This document shows positions 35,481-43,480 of a DNA stretch of 64,000 bases, in pieces; positions within the stretch are counted from its first letter, which is position 1, and each line of letters starts with the position of its first letter. The stretch is from positions 1 through 64,000 of the forward strand of contig CAYQDM010000010.1 of the NCBI GenBank assembly GCA_964416305.1, given 5' to 3'. The position numbers and the translations under genes are program-made. Under the pieces are notes generated by a model that was not told where the DNA came from, ran no database searches, and was given only the letters and a program-made list of their open reading frames with translations. This DNA comes from Acidaminobacter sp964416305. GTDB taxonomy: Bacteria; Bacillota; Clostridia; Peptostreptococcales; Acidaminobacteraceae.

Positions 35481-37523
35481 ATGAAACGATTGGAAACCAC
35501 CTGCGGCTACTGTGGGTGCGGCTGCGGCATCTACGTCAATGTGGCGGATGATGGCACCCTTCTCGGCATAACGCCAAGCTACAATCACGTGGTGAGCCAG
35601 GGCAAACTTTGCTCAAAGGGCTGGCATGGCTTTGGCTTCGTACGCGATTCAAGACGGCTGGTCAATCCCCTTATAAGAAATGATGACGGCAGCTTCCGTG
35701 AAACCACTTGGGAAGATGCCTATGACAGAGTTGTTGCAGGCTTCAGAGCGGCCATGACCGGCGGTGATAATACCGAGACCATCGGCATGCTTTCCTCTGC
35801 CCGCTGCACCAACGAGGAGAATTTCCTCATGGCCAAGTTCGCCAGAAAAGCCCTGAGAACCAGCAGTATTGACCACTGCGCCCGCCTCTGACACAGCCCG
35901 ACGGTAGCCAGTCTGGCTATCTCTTTTGGCAGCGGCGCAATGACCAACACCATTGAGGAAATCGGAGACGCGGACTTGATCTTCGTCATTGGCTCCAACA
36001 CCACGGAGCAGCACCCCCTCGTTGCCACCCGCATTTTTGAAGCTCTCGACAAAGGCGCCAAGCTCTACGTTGCGGATCCAAGACGCATCCGGCTCACCGA
36101 CTTCGCCCATGGCTACGCGCCGATCGAACCAGGCACCAACCTGGCTATGATCAATGCTATGATCCACGTCATCATCGAAGAGGGGCTTCAGGATCAAAAA
36201 TTTATTGATGAGCGCACCAACAGCTACGACATCATGAAGGCCTCCGTCGCGGACTGCACGCCGGAATGGGCAGAGCCCATCACCAAGGTTCCTGCAGAAA
36301 CCATCCGCGACTTCGCCCGGACCTACGCCACTAGCGACAAGGCTATGATTCTCTACACCATGGGGGTCACCCAGCACGTGACCGCCACCCGCAGCATCTG
36401 TGCCCTGGCCAATCTGGCCATGCTGACAGGCCACGTAGGCCGGCCGTCCACTGGCATTAATCCTCTCAGAGGACAAAACAACGTCCAGGGCTCCGGCGAC
36501 ATGGCGACGCTGCCGGATTATCTGCCGGGTTACCAGCGTCCGGAATGGCCTACCACCTGGGAACGTTTCTCCAAAGCCTGGGGCGACTTTTCCTGCCTGC
36601 GCGGCAAAGTCATGTCGGAAATGTTCGACCTGATCGACGAAGGCAAGATGAAAGCCATGTACATAGTCGGCGAGAATCCTGTTCTGTCCGACCCGGACCA
36701 GAACCACACCATTCACGCCCTCAAGAAACTGCCTTTCCTGGTAGTCCAGGACCTCTTCCTGACGGAAACCGCCGAATACGCGGACGTCGTCTTGCCGGCC
36801 TCCAGCTGGCTCGAAAAGGACGGCACGTACACCAATACCGAGCGACGGGTTCAGCTCATTCGCAAAGTTATCGAGCCCGTGGGCAACTCCAAGCCCGACT
36901 GGATCATCCTTAACGAGCTCATGCAGCGCATGGGCCTGGACGTCGACTATAAATCCACCTCCGAGATCATGGACGAAATCAACCTCCTCGTCCCAACCTA
37001 TGCCGGCATCACTCACGAGCGCATCCAGGAGGTCGGCATCCAGTGGCCGTGTCCGGACAAAACTCACCCGGGCACTCCAATTCTGCACGTCGGTCAGTTC
37101 CGGCGCCAGGGCGGAAAAGGCCTCTTCACCATCAACAATTTTGAGCGCGAAGGCGAGCTCACCAGCGAAGAATTCCCGTTCATCATGACCACCGGCCGCG
37201 TCACCCACCAGTATCACACCGGCACCATGACCCGCAAGGTCTGGACCCTTCACCGTGAATACCCACACGGCTTCGTGGAGATCAATGTCAAGGACGCCGA
37301 AGCACTTGGCATCAAAGAGCACCAGATGGTCCGCGTCACGTCCGCCCGGGGCAGCATCACTGCCATGGCCGCAATCACGGATCGCATCAACGAAAAGACC
37401 ATCTTTATTCCGTTTCACTTTGCCGAATCCCCCGTCAACCGACTGACCGGCCAGCATTTGGATCCGTTGATCAAGATCCCTGAGCTCAAGGTCACAGCCG
37501 TCAGAATCGAGGTGGAAAAATGA
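35481..37523 (+). CDS. fdhF: Selenocysteine formate dehydrogenase, catalytic subunit (in-frame UGA read-through)
   Basis: A molybdenum/tungsten bis-pterin formate dehydrogenase. The frame is interrupted by TGA at 35889-35891 and continues in phase for another 544 codons. The context HCARL-(TGA)-HSPTVA is the active site of FdhH, where selenocysteine is followed by His. It is therefore Sec137-His138 (E. coli Sec140-His141), with a total length of 680 aa. The N-terminal TCGYCGCGCGIYV plus LCSKG binds one [4Fe-4S] cluster; there is no extra ferredoxin domain. GENPVLSDPD, SSWLEKDGTYTNTERRVQ and the C-terminal domain (TTGRVTHQYHTGTMT) are typical. AAGGAGG precedes the ATG. The stop overlaps the next gene (ATGA), which should be its electron-transfer partner. 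A gene caller would split it into two fragments. Confidence 0.96.
35903..35921 (+). promoter_or_regulatory. Bacterial SECIS element of fdhF
   Basis: Begins 11 nt after the UGA. GGTAGCCA (35903-35910) pairs with TGGCTATC (35914-35921; one G-U pair), closing on loop GTC. If the last A-U pair opens, the loop is AGTCT. It matches the spacing and loop of the E. coli fdhF SECIS, whose GGUCU loop binds SelB. Confidence 0.85.
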
Positions 37524-39481
37524 AGACCCCGCTGCTCTATCAACTGGAAAAATCAAAGCTCGACCTCGTCCTGGGCCGCTGGAATCAGACCATCCCCGTT
37601 TACGTCCCTTCCGGCAAAGGCAAAGACATTTCCCTTTTGCCGATGGTCGACTTCCCCCGCACCGAAGCCTACATCAACCTCACTCTGCCCGTCAAGGAGA
37701 TGATGTTCGAGCAGAAGGAAGCCCTGTTCCGCTGGGATCGGGAAGGTACCGAGGTCAAAGTGGAGAACCTGTCGAACCAGCACGCAGGCGAAAGAATCCT
37801 TTACGGTGTCCGGGCGTGTGATACCTACGGCGTCGGGTATACCGACCACTTCTATTTGAAAGAATTTGAGGATACCAACTACTTATCGCGACGCGACAAA
37901 GTCTATATTGTCGCTGTGAACTGCTTGAAGGCCGGCCCGCACTGCTTCTGTACGTCGGTGGGGACAGGGGTTTTCTCGACCATGGGCCACGATCTTGCCT
38001 TCACAGAACTGGAAGGCTTTTACCTGGCAGAGTCTGCCACTGCAAAAGGACAGCAGCTGATCGAGGCCGCAGCGGACTTCTTCATACCGGTGTCTGATGA
38101 GTTTGCAGGGGACGTCTCTCCTGCGACCCTCCTGTCCATGAAGGAACAGCTCAGGCAGAAAGTAGCGGACAGCTTCCCGCTGAAAATGGATCTGACCAAC
38201 ATCCACGAGGATATGGCCAGGACCTTCAACGCGGACTTCTGGCTGGACGAGGCCAACGCCTGCATAGGCTGTACCGGCTGCACCAACGTCTGCCCGACCT
38301 GCACCTGCTTCAACGTCGTCGAGGAAAACCGGGACAAGGATCACGGCATGCGTGTCCGCTACTGGGATTCCTGTCAGAGCGACCACTTCACCCGCAACGC
38401 GGAGTTCCACAATCCCCGCAATGCTTTGTCCAGAACCCGGTACAGGGTCTACGACAAGCTGAAGTATATCGAGGAGCGCTTCGGATACAAGGGCTGTTCG
38501 GGTTGTGGTCGGTGCACAGATGTCTGCCCTACCTACATCAGCATCATAGACATTATCCACTCAATACAAAAGGAAGCGAAGGAAAATCCGGAGCCCCCTG
38601 CAATTCACCAAATTACTGCGATGCGCCACGAGATCTTCGACCGCGAAATCAACGTGCGAAACGGCCTTTTCACGCCGGATGTGGCGACCATTACCAAGAT
38701 CGAGCTGGAGACTCCGGAGATCAAGCGGATCTATGTCAAATATGACGATCCGGCGCTGCATAAAAACTTTAAGCTGAACGGCCAGTTCTTCCAAATTACC
38801 GTCTTTGGCGAGGGCGAGGTACCAATCTCCATTCCGTTCGGCCCTGAGGAAAGCGACGAGTTCGACTTCTGCTTCAAAAACGTGGGGACCGTTTCCAACA
38901 TCCTTTACAATTTAAAAGTCGGCGACAAAGTAGGGCTCCGGGGCCCTTACGGCAGACCGTTCCCGTACGAACCGCTCAAAGGGCGCAACCTGGTCTTTAT
39001 CGGATCCGGTGTAGCCATGGCGCCGCTCAGGACTATTCTGGTCCAGGTCGTGGACAACCTTCAGGACTTTGGCAAGGTGGTTATCATGGCCAGCGCGCTG
39101 CAATATGACAAGGTCATTTACAAGGATGAGCTGAAGCTTTGGTCGGAGCTCGAGGGCGTCGAAGTGCATTACGCCCTCAAGGATCCGACGGATCAGGTCA
39201 AAGCCCACCAAGGCTATATCAACGACTTGCTTCCGGGCTTGGATCTGGACTGGAGCAACACTACAGCGCTGGTCTGTGCGTCTCCAAAACGGATCAAGGA
39301 AGTCTCCAAGGACCTCCTTGCCCTGGGTATTAAACCGACGGACATCCTGACCACCCTTGAAACCCACATGCGCTGCGGCGCAGGCAAGTGCGGCCACTGC
39401 AAAGTCGGCAGCCACTATATGTGCGTCGACGGCCCGGTCTTCACCTATGAAGAGATGATGGCGCTGCCGCCGGAGTACTAG
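37520..39481 (+). CDS. Fused iron-sulfur / FAD-NAD(P) electron-transfer subunit for formate dehydrogenase
   Basis: 653 aa, starting inside the fdhF stop (ATGA). Residues 1-340 resemble the iron-sulfur subunit of sulfhydrogenase or anaerobic sulfite reductase (HydB/AsrA), with CIGCTGCTNVCPTC (near 243) and GCSGCGRCTDVCP (near 323), two ferredoxin-like cluster motifs. Residues about 375-653 resemble the FAD/NAD(P)-binding HydG/AsrB subunit, with RGPYGRPFPYE (flavin), VFIGSGVAMAPLR (nucleotide) and a C-terminal CGAGKCGHCKVGSHYMC [2Fe-2S] motif as in PyrK-type proteins. The two are usually separate genes; here they are one polypeptide. Inference: formate electrons pass through the clusters to FAD and NAD(P)+, or run in reverse. 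Confidence 0.88.
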   Translation: MKTPLLYQLEKSKLDLVLGRWNQTIPVYVPSGKGKDISLLPMVDFPRTEAYINLTLPVKEMMFEQKEALFRWDREGTEVKVENLSNQHAGERILYGVRACDTYGVGYTDHFYLKEFEDTNYLSRRDKVYIVAVNCLKAGPHCFCTSVGTGVFSTMGHDLAFTELEGFYLAESATAKGQQLIEAAADFFIPVSDEFAGDVSPATLLSMKEQLRQKVADSFPLKMDLTNIHEDMARTFNADFWLDEANACIGCTGCTNVCPTCTCFNVVEENRDKDHGMRVRYWDSCQSDHFTRNAEFHNPRNALSRTRYRVYDKLKYIEERFGYKGCSGCGRCTDVCPTYISIIDIIHSIQKEAKENPEPPAIHQITAMRHEIFDREINVRNGLFTPDVATITKIELETPEIKRIYVKYDDPALHKNFKLNGQFFQITVFGEGEVPISIPFGPEESDEFDFCFKNVGTVSNILYNLKVGDKVGLRGPYGRPFPYEPLKGRNLVFIGSGVAMAPLRTILVQVVDNLQDFGKVVIMASALQYDKVIYKDELKLWSELEGVEVHYALKDPTDQVKAHQGYINDLLPGLDLDWSNTTALVCASPKRIKEVSKDLLALGIKPTDILTTLETHMRCGAGKCGHCKVGSHYMCVDGPVFTYEEMMALPPEY

Positions 39482-39504
39482 AGATAAGACTATTTAAGAC
39501 ATGG

Positions 39505-39541
39505 AAAACCCGCCCGAAGCTTGCGCTTGGGGCGGGTTTTT
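39505..39541 (+). terminator. Terminator of the formate dehydrogenase operon
   Basis: A perfect 11-bp stem AAAACCCGCCC/GGGCGGGTTTT with T-tail, starting 24 bp after the stop. It can also serve the converging minus-strand gene. Confidence 0.92.
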
Positions 39542-39560
39542 GTTGGAAGCGGTTTAGTTA

Positions 39561-40673
39561 TTAGTTGTCTTTATTCTTTCCCTTGCCTTTGTTGGCTGAA
39601 TTGCCTGGGGCAGGCGGTGCTTCCATGTCTTCCAATTCCTCGATGCGATCATTCAGGAAGTCACGGATTTCATCATGGACGTCAGCGTCAGTTTTTAAGA
39701 CACCATTGAACTCAGTGTTAGGTCCCATTTTTTTAGATACTTCAGAAATGAGGTTGGTGCCCATATAACGGTTGGATATGCCGAGTTCTCTTAGAATCTT
39801 GTTGGCGACTGCAGGTGCTGCAGGGTAGTTGTCCATATCTTTTTCTTCGTCATCTTCAACATCCTTATCCAAAGTAACCTCAACTTCAAAGCTATCAGAT
39901 AAATGAAGATCAGCACCACCTTCATCCGGATTAATAGTGGCATGAAGTGTAATTCTGAAATCCCCTTCATTTGTGAGATCCCATTTCTCTTCAAAAATAA
40001 ATTTTTCATTGGACATCATCACAAACTCATCAGCTTCGTCATTATCAATTAGGATAATCCATTTGGTCTTATTAAGATTTAAGTCTTTTATTTCAATTTC
40101 GAGTGATTCAAGCATATCGCCTTCATCTGCTTGAATCCAGCCTTTAATCAGTTGATCTTTGGACCAACTGTTAACGACAATGTCTCCATCGGGTTTAGTC
40201 AACTGCAGATCATAATCCGTTTCATAATCAAATTTAAATTCTACGGACTTGCTGTCAGTTTCTGTTTGATCGCTAAGGTCATTATCTTCCGGTTCTATGC
40301 GTGTACTTACCTCAATGTTATAATCGTCGTCCTCATTATCTTGAATACTGAAATCATCAGGGTTAACGACAAATTTAAACGCAAACTTCTCGTTTTCCCA
40401 GTCTCCAATAATGTCATCGAAATCAGAATCGTCGTTTTCGATTTCTAACTCGACCCCATTGATAGTTAGTTTTATCCACTCAATGATGTCATCATCATTA
40501 GCCATGATAAAACCTGTTACAAAGAACGTATCATTCTCATTAAGAAGCTTTAACTCATCATCAGGGGTCTCAATAACAACTTTATACTCCCCTTCATCCA
40601 CATAAGCAAACGCAAACGCTGACATCATCATAATCAGCACGGTCGATAAGAACATCGCAATAAGTCTTTTCAA
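39561..40673 (-). CDS. Acidic secreted protein of unknown function
   Basis: About 370 aa with signal peptide (LKRLIAMFLSTVLIMMMSAF, cleavage after AFA). The mature protein is strongly acidic, with many Asp/Glu runs. It appears to hold three similar beta-rich segments, each with a W-I-K/I-x-L pattern (DIIEWIKLTINGVELEIEN; DMLESLEIEIKDL; FRITLHATINPDEGG), like bacterial Ig-type modules. The C-terminal 70 residues are different and end in GNSANKGKGKNKDN. The central part is visibly AT-richer than its neighbours, so recent acquisition is possible. Start: TTG 40673 with AAAGGA nine bases upstream is preferred over TTG 40691. I recognise no family. Confidence 0.7.
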   Translation of the reverse strand: MKRLIAMFLSTVLIMMMSAFAFAYVDEGEYKVVIETPDDELKLLNENDTFFVTGFIMANDDDIIEWIKLTINGVELEIENDDSDFDDIIGDWENEKFAFKFVVNPDDFSIQDNEDDDYNIEVSTRIEPEDNDLSDQTETDSKSVEFKFDYETDYDLQLTKPDGDIVVNSWSKDQLIKGWIQADEGDMLESLEIEIKDLNLNKTKWIILIDNDEADEFVMMSNEKFIFEEKWDLTNEGDFRITLHATINPDEGGADLHLSDSFEVEVTLDKDVEDDEEKDMDNYPAAPAVANKILRELGISNRYMGTNLISEVSKKMGPNTEFNGVLKTDADVHDEIRDFLNDRIEELEDMEAPPAPGNSANKGKGKNKDN

Positions 40674-40705
40674 ATCATCACGTCCTTTCAAACAAAAGGT
40701 AACAT

Positions 40706-40755
40706 AACACTAGTGTTCTCCTTACATTATACCTCAAATACCTTAAAATATTCAA
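40706..40755 (-). promoter_or_regulatory. Promoter with overlapping palindrome for the acidic secreted protein gene
   Basis: On the minus strand, TTGAAT (40750-40755) and TATAAT (40726-40731) are 18 bp apart. Just downstream, at the likely transcription start, is the 12-bp palindrome AACACTAGTGTT (40706-40717), a possible operator. Confidence 0.5.
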
Positions 40756-40863
40756 AAACACAAAAAAGTAACACACTTCTCCTTTGAGGTTTTCTTGCCA
40801 AAGTGGGTAAAAAGACACTATATCCTCAAAATTCAGCCATTTCCCTACAAGGAGGTTTCAATT

Positions 40864-42480
40864 ATGTTTGAAAAGATGTTCTTTTTAAAACCGCGAGCAA
40901 AACCACATTTCATTGCATCCAGAATAATGTTGTTTGTGTTTGTGCTGATCACGACCATCGGCATGATCTCCGGGAGCTATGCCGCAGGTCCAACTGCCGG
41001 CCAGGAACTGCGGGCCATGGGGCTGATTGAAGGCAAAACCGGTGGCGACCTGGCGGAAAACGATTATCTGACCCGGGCGGAAATGATGGTCGTGCTGGCC
41101 AGAATGTTGGGCGAATTCAATCAGGCCGCTGCGTGGCAGGCCCCTTCCACGTTTCTTGACGCCAGGAACCATTGGAGCGAGCCCTATGTGGCTTACGCAC
41201 AGTACCGCGAGTGGACGTCAGGCATAGGCGGCAGCCGGTTTGGCTACGAACAGCGCCATACGGTTCAGGAGGCCAGCGTCTTTATGCTGAAGGCCCTCGG
41301 CTATACGACCCCGGAAGACTTCATTTGGGAGACCGCCTTCGACACCGCCCGAGAACTGGAATTGTTCAAAGGGTTGGCCTTAACCCAGGAACAGGACATC
41401 CTCAGGGGTGACTTGTTCAGGCTCATGATGAATACCCTCGAAACACCTGCCAAGGGGCATCCGTACCGGCTTGGGGACAAGCTTGGTGTCACAGTGGCAC
41501 CTTCCTTCGCGTCAACAATGGCCGCTGCCCGTTCGAATACGCCTATGGCCGCTGTCAGAATTGGCGACAGATGGGGCTATATGACCTCGGATGGGAAGCT
41601 GGGAATTCGCTTCCTCTACAGTCAGGCCCAGGATTTTTCCGAGAATCTCGCCGCGGTGGCCCAGAATGGAAAAGTAGGCTTCATTGACAAAGCCGGCACT
41701 ATGATGATTCCATTCAATTACGAAGACGCAGGAAGCTTTGCCGATGGTCTCGCCCCCGCAAAATACGGCGGCAAATATGGCTACATCGATAAAACCGCCA
41801 ACTGGGTCATTGAACCCGCCTATGATTTTGCTGACGTATTCTCAGAAGGACTTGCCCGCGTGGTTGTTGCCGGTAAAATTGGCTATATCGACAAAACCGG
41901 GACAATGGTCATTCAGCCGACCTTTACGGCCGCCAACAGCTTTAAAAACGGCATCGCCGCGATCCAGGAGAATGGCCTGATTGGCTATATCAACCGCGAA
42001 GGCACCAAGGTGATCGCCCCTAAATATCTCGTCGCCGGCAATGGGACTGATGGTATGATTCGGTTCAATTCAGGCACCTCCATTGGGTTCATGAACACCA
42101 GCGGCGCCGTAGTCCTGGCTGCAAATTATCTGTGGGCTGACAACTTTTCTGAAGGGCTGGCCGTCGTCGAGTCAAACGTCAGCAGCGGCTTCGCCTTCCA
42201 TTATATCAATACCTCGGGTACCAAGGTTTTCAACCAAAGTTACCAAGACGCCTATCCGTTTGCCGACGGTCTCGCCTTCGTCATGTCCGGAGGCAAATAT
42301 GGCATCATTGACAAATCCGGCGCCATGGTGGTTCAGCCAAAATTCAGCTACGTCGACCAGGAGGGCTTCTTAAATGGTTTCGCCCGAATCCTGTCGAAAG
42401 ATCAAGTTGGATTTATCAACCGCAGCGGCACCGTGGTCATTGCGCCCCAGTTTGATGAAGCTCGGCGGTTTGTTAAGTGA
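40864..42480 (+). CDS. Secreted S-layer-homology / WG-repeat protein
   Basis: 538 aa. An N-terminal hydrophobic export segment (IMLFVFVLITTIGMISGSYA, about residues 22-42) is followed by an SLH-like region to about 200 (LRAMGLIEGK, DYLTRAEMMVVLARMLG, FLDARNHWSEPYVAYAQ). This would bind the protein to cell-wall polymer. The rest is about eight WG-type repeats (GYIDKTGTMVIQPTF, GFINRSGTVVIAPQF), each near 35-48 residues. The ATG at 40864 is chosen for AAGGAGG eight bases upstream. It is likely a surface protein; WG repeats have no fixed enzymatic role. Confidence 0.88.
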   Translation: MFEKMFFLKPRAKPHFIASRIMLFVFVLITTIGMISGSYAAGPTAGQELRAMGLIEGKTGGDLAENDYLTRAEMMVVLARMLGEFNQAAAWQAPSTFLDARNHWSEPYVAYAQYREWTSGIGGSRFGYEQRHTVQEASVFMLKALGYTTPEDFIWETAFDTARELELFKGLALTQEQDILRGDLFRLMMNTLETPAKGHPYRLGDKLGVTVAPSFASTMAAARSNTPMAAVRIGDRWGYMTSDGKLGIRFLYSQAQDFSENLAAVAQNGKVGFIDKAGTMMIPFNYEDAGSFADGLAPAKYGGKYGYIDKTANWVIEPAYDFADVFSEGLARVVVAGKIGYIDKTGTMVIQPTFTAANSFKNGIAAIQENGLIGYINREGTKVIAPKYLVAGNGTDGMIRFNSGTSIGFMNTSGAVVLAANYLWADNFSEGLAVVESNVSSGFAFHYINTSGTKVFNQSYQDAYPFADGLAFVMSGGKYGIIDKSGAMVVQPKFSYVDQEGFLNGFARILSKDQVGFINRSGTVVIAPQFDEARRFVK

Positions 42481-42508
42481 TATAAATCCGTCAAGTGAAA
42501 AAAAAGGG

Positions 42509-42550
42509 AAAAAAGGATGAAACGGTATTTTGACCGTTTCATCCTTTTTT
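42509..42550. terminator. Bidirectional terminator after the WG-repeat gene
   Basis: A perfect 18-bp stem (42509-42526 with 42533-42550) with loop ATTTTG and A6/T6 ends. Confidence 0.92.
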
Positions 42551-42564
42551 CGTTGTCTGAAGGT

Positions 42565-42624
42565 GAAACTGGGTGTCAGACACCCGGTTTCGCCCTCACT
42601 TTAAAACTCGGTGTCTGACACCCA
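42565..42624. repeat. Repeat pair reaching into the 3' end of the EamA gene
   Basis: Arms GAAACTGGGTGTC and GACACCCGGTTTC (42565-42591, one mismatch). A second core CTCGGTGTCTGACACCC at 42607-42623 lies inside the coding sequence of the EamA gene that stops at 42596. Confidence 0.85.
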
Positions 42625-43480
42625 TTTTCCTAACTGTACGACGCTCCCCCAGAACCGCGCCCCCAAGTATACATGCGGCGCCCGCAATCTGACCGGGCAG
42701 CATGGTTTCACCTAAAAATAAAAACGAAAAGACGACGGCCGACAGTGGCTCCAAATATCCCGAGATCGCCACAGTCTGAACCGGCAGGTGACCAATGGAG
42801 GAAAAGTATAGGTAACAGCCCACACCTGTGTTCAGCACGCCAAGAAGCAGTATCGGGATCCAGTCTTCTCCTGATACCTGAATCGTTAAGCCCTGCCTGA
42901 TTCCCACATAAACCGCGGCTGTCAAAAAACTGATAAACAATTGAACCACAGAATTCTCAAGGCCAGTGATGGGTTTAGCCAGTTTGTTGAAAATGACCAG
43001 GACGGCAAGCGTGACGGCGGACATGCCTCCATAGAAGAAACCCAAGAGGTTTTTGCCTTCTTGAATCGCACCGCCGTTGACAAGAACAACGCCGCACAAG
43101 ACCACTAAAAAACCTGTTAACTTCGGCCAAGTCAGCTTTTCGTGGAAGAGAAGCGGAGACAGCACCATGACTATTACCGGGCCGCAGTAGTAGGCCAGCG
43201 AAGCAAGGCTGACACCAATGAGCTGATAGGCTTCGTAGAGAAACATCCAGCTTGTGCCCATGGCTATGCCGGACACCGCAATAAAAGCGAATTGCTTTTT
43301 GTATTGTAGAAGATTTATTTTTTGTTTCGAGAAAAGAAAAATTAAAATCAGAAGCACACTGCCAATCAACGTTCTCAAGAGGACAATCTCATAGCTCGTG
43401 AGTGCAATTTGGCTCGCGACGATCCCATTTGAACCGAACAAGAGCAGGGCTGAGCAAAATTTAATGTACGCGCTTTTCAT
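42596..43480 (-). CDS. DMT-superfamily (EamA) transporter, C-terminus encoded by an intergenic repeat
   Basis: A 294-aa ten-helix exporter or importer of unknown substrate with two EamA halves (LYEAYQLIGVSLASLAYYCGPVIVM in the first; PVQTVAISGYLEPLSAVVFSFLFLGE in the second). Its ATG overlaps the stop of glgP by four bases, so it is translationally coupled to glycogen breakdown genes. The last residues (GVRHRVLK) are read from a GTGTCTGACACC repeat, suggesting that the repeat inserted at the old 3' end and replaced the original tail. The tail after the last helix is probably not critical. Confidence 0.87.
   Translation of the reverse strand: MKSAYIKFCSALLLFGSNGIVASQIALTSYEIVLLRTLIGSVLLILIFLFSKQKINLLQYKKQFAFIAVSGIAMGTSWMFLYEAYQLIGVSLASLAYYCGPVIVMVLSPLLFHEKLTWPKLTGFLVVLCGVVLVNGGAIQEGKNLLGFFYGGMSAVTLAVLVIFNKLAKPITGLENSVVQLFISFLTAAVYVGIRQGLTIQVSGEDWIPILLLGVLNTGVGCYLYFSSIGHLPVQTVAISGYLEPLSAVVFSFLFLGETMLPGQIAGAACILGGAVLGERRTVRKMGVRHRVLK

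Noticed and set aside
35940..37523. A separate, N-terminally truncated formate dehydrogenase gene starting at ATG 35940
   Set aside because: It is in phase with 35481-35888 across a TGA in the conserved selenocysteine position with a SECIS hairpin, so it is one gene.
42241..42275. A further copy of the 10-mer in the WG-repeat gene
   Set aside because: The sequence is GCCGACGGTC; the repeated protein motif FADGLA explains it, and the core has a mismatch.
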